Assembly: GCF_000746025.2 (NCBI RefSeq)
Contig: NZ_CP045798.1
Location: 1,722,501-1,786,500, forward strand
DNA: 64,000 nucleotides
Direction of reading: 5' to 3'
From: Thermanaerosceptrum fracticalcis
GTDB lineage: Bacteria; Bacillota; Peptococcia; DRI-13
Under the pieces are notes generated by a model. It ran no database searches, was not told where the DNA came from, and worked only from the letters and a program-made list of their open reading frames with translations. Both the position numbers and the translations under genes were made by a program. This document shows, piece after piece, positions 61,946 to 64,000 of the stretch (positions are counted from its first letter, which is position 1; the number at the start of each line of letters is the position of its first letter).

Positions 61946-63055
61946 TTAGTTAATGGAGATCAATTTTCTCAGCATGTTTTTCAGGTCCTCTTCTGTAGGA
62001 ATACGGGGATTAAACTGGATGCTTTTAGACTCCAGGGTTTTCTTCGCATATAGGGCCAATTGCTCCTCCGACAGGTTAATGGAGGTTGGGGATAAGAGGA
62101 GGGAAAGCATTTTCCCCACCTGCCAGGAGTAATCTAACCCCAGAGCTGCAAGGATGTTAGCTGTTTTAGCCGGTACGTCCTGAGCAATGAAAGCGAGAAA
62201 AGCCTCCATCAGGTAACCGTTAGCAGCCCCGTGTGGAATATCATGGTAATATGTAAGGTTATAACCCAGGGCATGTACCAGGCAGGTACCTGTTTGGGCT
62301 ATTACTAAACCTGCCAGCAAAGAACCGTAAAGGAGTTTTTCTCTTTCCTCCAGGGCGATGTTTCCTGAAAGTAAAGCGGGGAAAGTTCCCCGGAAACACT
62401 TTATGGCCTCCAGGGCCAGATGGTCTGTTAAAGGAGTGGCCCTCCGGGAAACATAACCCTCTATGGCATGGGAAAGGGCATCAATGGCCGTATGGCATGT
62501 AATGTCCAAGGGTAAGCTTTCCGTATACCGGGGATCCAGAAAAGCTACCACGGGAAAAGAAAAAGCTGTAGAAAGATTGCGTTTTGTTTCCACCGCGGGA
62601 TCGGTAAGAATAGCATAGGGAGTAACCTCACTGCCCGTACCCGCCGTGAGAGGTATGGCAATGTACGGCAACATAGCTCCGGGATTCTCTAATTGAAAAA
62701 TATCCTGATTAATTTTTTCCTGAGCAGACAGGAGGGCCACGGCTTTCCCCGCATCTAAAGGCGAGCCGCCACCACAGCCGATGATAAAATCAGCCTCCCA
62801 CTCCTTTACTTCCCTGCACCCTTGTAAAACCGTAGCCAGAGAAGGGTTTTCCTCTACCTTGTCAAAAATACGGTAGACGATACCGTCCTGCTCCAGGATA
62901 GCGATAATATCCTGTAAAGCCCCACTCTTCTTTGCCGAACTAGCTCCGGTAACGATGAGCGCTCTCTTTCCCCAGGAGGTTAACTGGGCCTTGTTTTTTT
63001 CCAGGACCCTTGTGCCAAAATAAACCTGTGTTGGTACATAAAACCGAAGATCCAT
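61946..63055 (-). CDS. Iron-containing alcohol dehydrogenase
   Basis: 369 aa, group III ADH. VPTQVYFGTRVLEKNKAQL, NAD site GCGGGSPLDAGKAVALL, metal ligands in TAIDALSHAIEGYVSRRATP and LVHALGYNLTYYHDIPHGAA. Interconverts an aldehyde and an alcohol. GGAGG upstream of ATG. Confidence 0.92.
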   Translation of the reverse strand: MDLRFYVPTQVYFGTRVLEKNKAQLTSWGKRALIVTGASSAKKSGALQDIIAILEQDGIVYRIFDKVEENPSLATVLQGCREVKEWEADFIIGCGGGSPLDAGKAVALLSAQEKINQDIFQLENPGAMLPYIAIPLTAGTGSEVTPYAILTDPAVETKRNLSTAFSFPVVAFLDPRYTESLPLDITCHTAIDALSHAIEGYVSRRATPLTDHLALEAIKCFRGTFPALLSGNIALEEREKLLYGSLLAGLVIAQTGTCLVHALGYNLTYYHDIPHGAANGYLMEAFLAFIAQDVPAKTANILAALGLDYSWQVGKMLSLLLSPTSINLSEEQLALYAKKTLESKSIQFNPRIPTEEDLKNMLRKLISIN

Positions 63056-63094
63056 AATTTTCCACCTCTACATGCTATTTACTGTAATCTTTTT

Positions 63095-63281
63095 TGGGTA
63101 CATTCCTGTCCCTTTTTCCGATTTCCGTTTTCCGACTTCCGAAGTCCGACCCAAATCACTAGTAACTAACAACTAATAACTAGTAACTTCTTCAGATAAG
63201 CAGGTGTGTCCCCTTTCACTACGTTGGGGACATTCCCGTCCCCAAATAGCGACTCATGCTTCAGCGGGTGTGTCCCCTTTC
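63095..63281. repeat. Dispersed REP-like cluster
   Basis: Contains two reverse copies of the 21.4-kb repeat head (63200-63217 and 63256-63281), the perfect-stem palindrome TTGGGGACATTCCC continuing GTCCCCAA (63224-63245), a partial copy near 63099 (TACATTCCTGTCCC), and short iterations of TTCCGA (63114-63150) and ACTAGTAACTAA (about 63157-63187). Mostly intergenic; its end overlaps the TtcA-like gene. Confidence 0.85.
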
Positions 63282-64000
63282 CGCTGATACCAGAATTCAT
63301 GGCTTTTTTGCCAGATTTCTTCTTTGGTCAGCTCCCGGGGCCATAATTGGATGTTGCGTCCCTGGCGCATGGCAGCTGCAAGGTGGGCAAAGATATTTTC
63401 GTTTTCTTTTCTAAGGCTTCGAATCATTTCTTTCACCACAGCCCGTTTTGTCTCGCCGTCACGGGGACAGGGACTGGGCATAGGGGTAATTCCCAGCTTT
63501 TTAATAGCCCCTTTTATTTCGGCTTCCCGTAAGTATACTAAAGGCCTGATAACGGTTATACCCGTTTTATCCAGGTACGTCTTGGGCAAAAAGGTAGAAA
63601 GCTGCCCCGAGTACAAAATACCCATAAGGAAGGTCTCTACTGCGTCATCATAGTGGTGGGCAAAGGCCACTTTGTTAAATCCCTTATCTTTGGCAAAATT
63701 ATGGATAATGGCCCGGCGGAAATAAGAACAGCGGGCACAGGGATTCTGTTGGGGATTGTTAAGAATGTCATCCGCCAGTTCCGCCCTGATCGTATGAAAA
63801 GGAACTTCCAGTTGGTTACACATGGTTTGCAAAGGACTTAAATCCATTTCTTCCTGCTTTTTAAATCCCAAATCGATGGTTAAAGCTTCTACTTCTATGG
63901 GGAAAGGAAGATGTTTCTTAAGGATGGTCAGAGCGTATAACAGGAGAGTACTATCCTTTCCTCCCGACAATCCCACTAAAATCTTATCATTGGTTTCCAG
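63254..64000 (-). CDS. PP-loop ATPase, TtcA/TilS family (partial)
   Basis: N-terminus lies beyond the right edge; the visible about 248 codons run from LETNDKILVGLSGGKDSTLL to PAEA. PP-loop SGGKDS, then CARCSYFRR (CxxC) and FAHHYDDAVETFLMGILYSG are as in TtcA, the tRNA 2-thiocytidine-32 thiolase, which also uses an Fe-S cluster; ITPMPSPCPRDGETKR gives a third Cys. Could also be a related thiolase. Its final codons (KGDTPAEA) and stop lie inside a dispersed repeat. Confidence 0.88.
   Translation of the reverse strand: METNDKILVGLSGGKDSTLLLYALTILKKHLPFPIEVEALTIDLGFKKQEEMDLSPLQTMCNQLEVPFHTIRAELADDILNNPQQNPCARCSYFRRAIIHNFAKDKGFNKVAFAHHYDDAVETFLMGILYSGQLSTFLPKTYLDKTGITVIRPLVYLREAEIKGAIKKLGITPMPSPCPRDGETKRAVVKEMIRSLRKENENIFAHLAAAMRQGRNIQLWPRELTKEEIWQKSHEFWYQRKGDTPAEA

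Overview
The window looks like a chromosomal segment of a low-to-mid-GC, anaerobic Gram-positive bacterium of the class Clostridia (Peptococcales / Moorella / Thermincola-like; inferred from gene content and style, not from a marker gene). Pointers are GGAGG ribosome sites with many GTG/TTG starts, a DapG-type aspartokinase, GlcD/GlcF, a tungsten-type aldehyde:ferredoxin oxidoreductase (AOR), TAXI-TRAP transport, DUF1847/DUF2325/DUF2023/DUF3870 proteins, and GGTCA heat-shock operators resembling CtsR boxes. There is no rRNA, tRNA or CRISPR array that I can see.

Layout. 0-3.6 kb: branched-chain amino-acid ABC importer operon livK-H-M-G (minus strand, livG cut by the edge). 3.7-5.2 kb: remnants of meso-diaminopimelate dehydrogenase and a sigma-54 type regulator fused by deletion. 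5.3-8.9 kb: an EamA exporter, an orphan gene remnant, and the asd-dapG pair of lysine/diaminopimelate synthesis. 9.0-10.9 kb: a TnpB element with an HTH-only remnant of its IS607-type TnpA and a structured 3' region that may be its guide RNA. 11.2-13.6 kb: a sodium:solute symporter and an FCD regulator. 13.8-16.9 kb: a membrane-anchored surface protein converging on an M20 amidohydrolase. 17.7-20.3 kb: glcD-glcF. 20.3-24.1 kb: EamA exporter, 59-bp tandem repeats, decayed genes, a small membrane protein and a frameshifted M23 peptidase.

24.2-32.5 kb is a metal island: a ZIP transporter divergent from DUF2325/HD-GYP/DUF2023 genes across two Fur-like boxes; cbiMN behind a cobalamin riboswitch; znuA-C-B-zur behind a palindromic operator placed right after a good promoter; then an ECF S component with a structured leader and a methyltransferase. 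32.9-38.8 kb is a heat-shock operon dnaK-dnaJ-cbpM/hspR-like-clpB whose promoter is bracketed by two inverted pairs of GGTCA repeats. 39-46.7 kb: DUF1847, a REP-associated transposase (RAYT) flanked by its own REP palindromes, an MBL hydrolase, an unknown coiled-coil membrane protein, a double HD-GYP protein, a potassium channel gene split by an in-frame TAG, and an EF2563/YqeB-type gene. 46.7-48.7 kb is a zone of decayed genes (cupin, two M20 peptidases, a transposase).

48.7-58.2 kb holds the most interesting unit: a minus-strand operon encoding an SDR, a four-cluster ferredoxin, a MoaD/ThiS-like protein ending in Gly-Gly, an AOR-family enzyme, a D-2-hydroxyacid dehydrogenase, a 25-codon membrane mini-ORF, a DASS anion transporter, a TAXI solute-binding lipoprotein and a fused TRAP permease. 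It begins behind a terminator-like leader hairpin and faces a DUF3870 gene. I infer a self-contained uptake and tungsto/molybdo-enzyme oxidation pathway for an unidentified organic anion. 58.9-64 kb: lysophospholipase-like hydrolase, tag, a second 2-hydroxyacid dehydrogenase, cupin, iron-type alcohol dehydrogenase, and a TtcA-like PP-loop protein cut by the edge.

At least a dozen genes are truncated, frameshifted or interrupted. Where only one homopolymer base or one codon is at fault, sequencing error has not been excluded.
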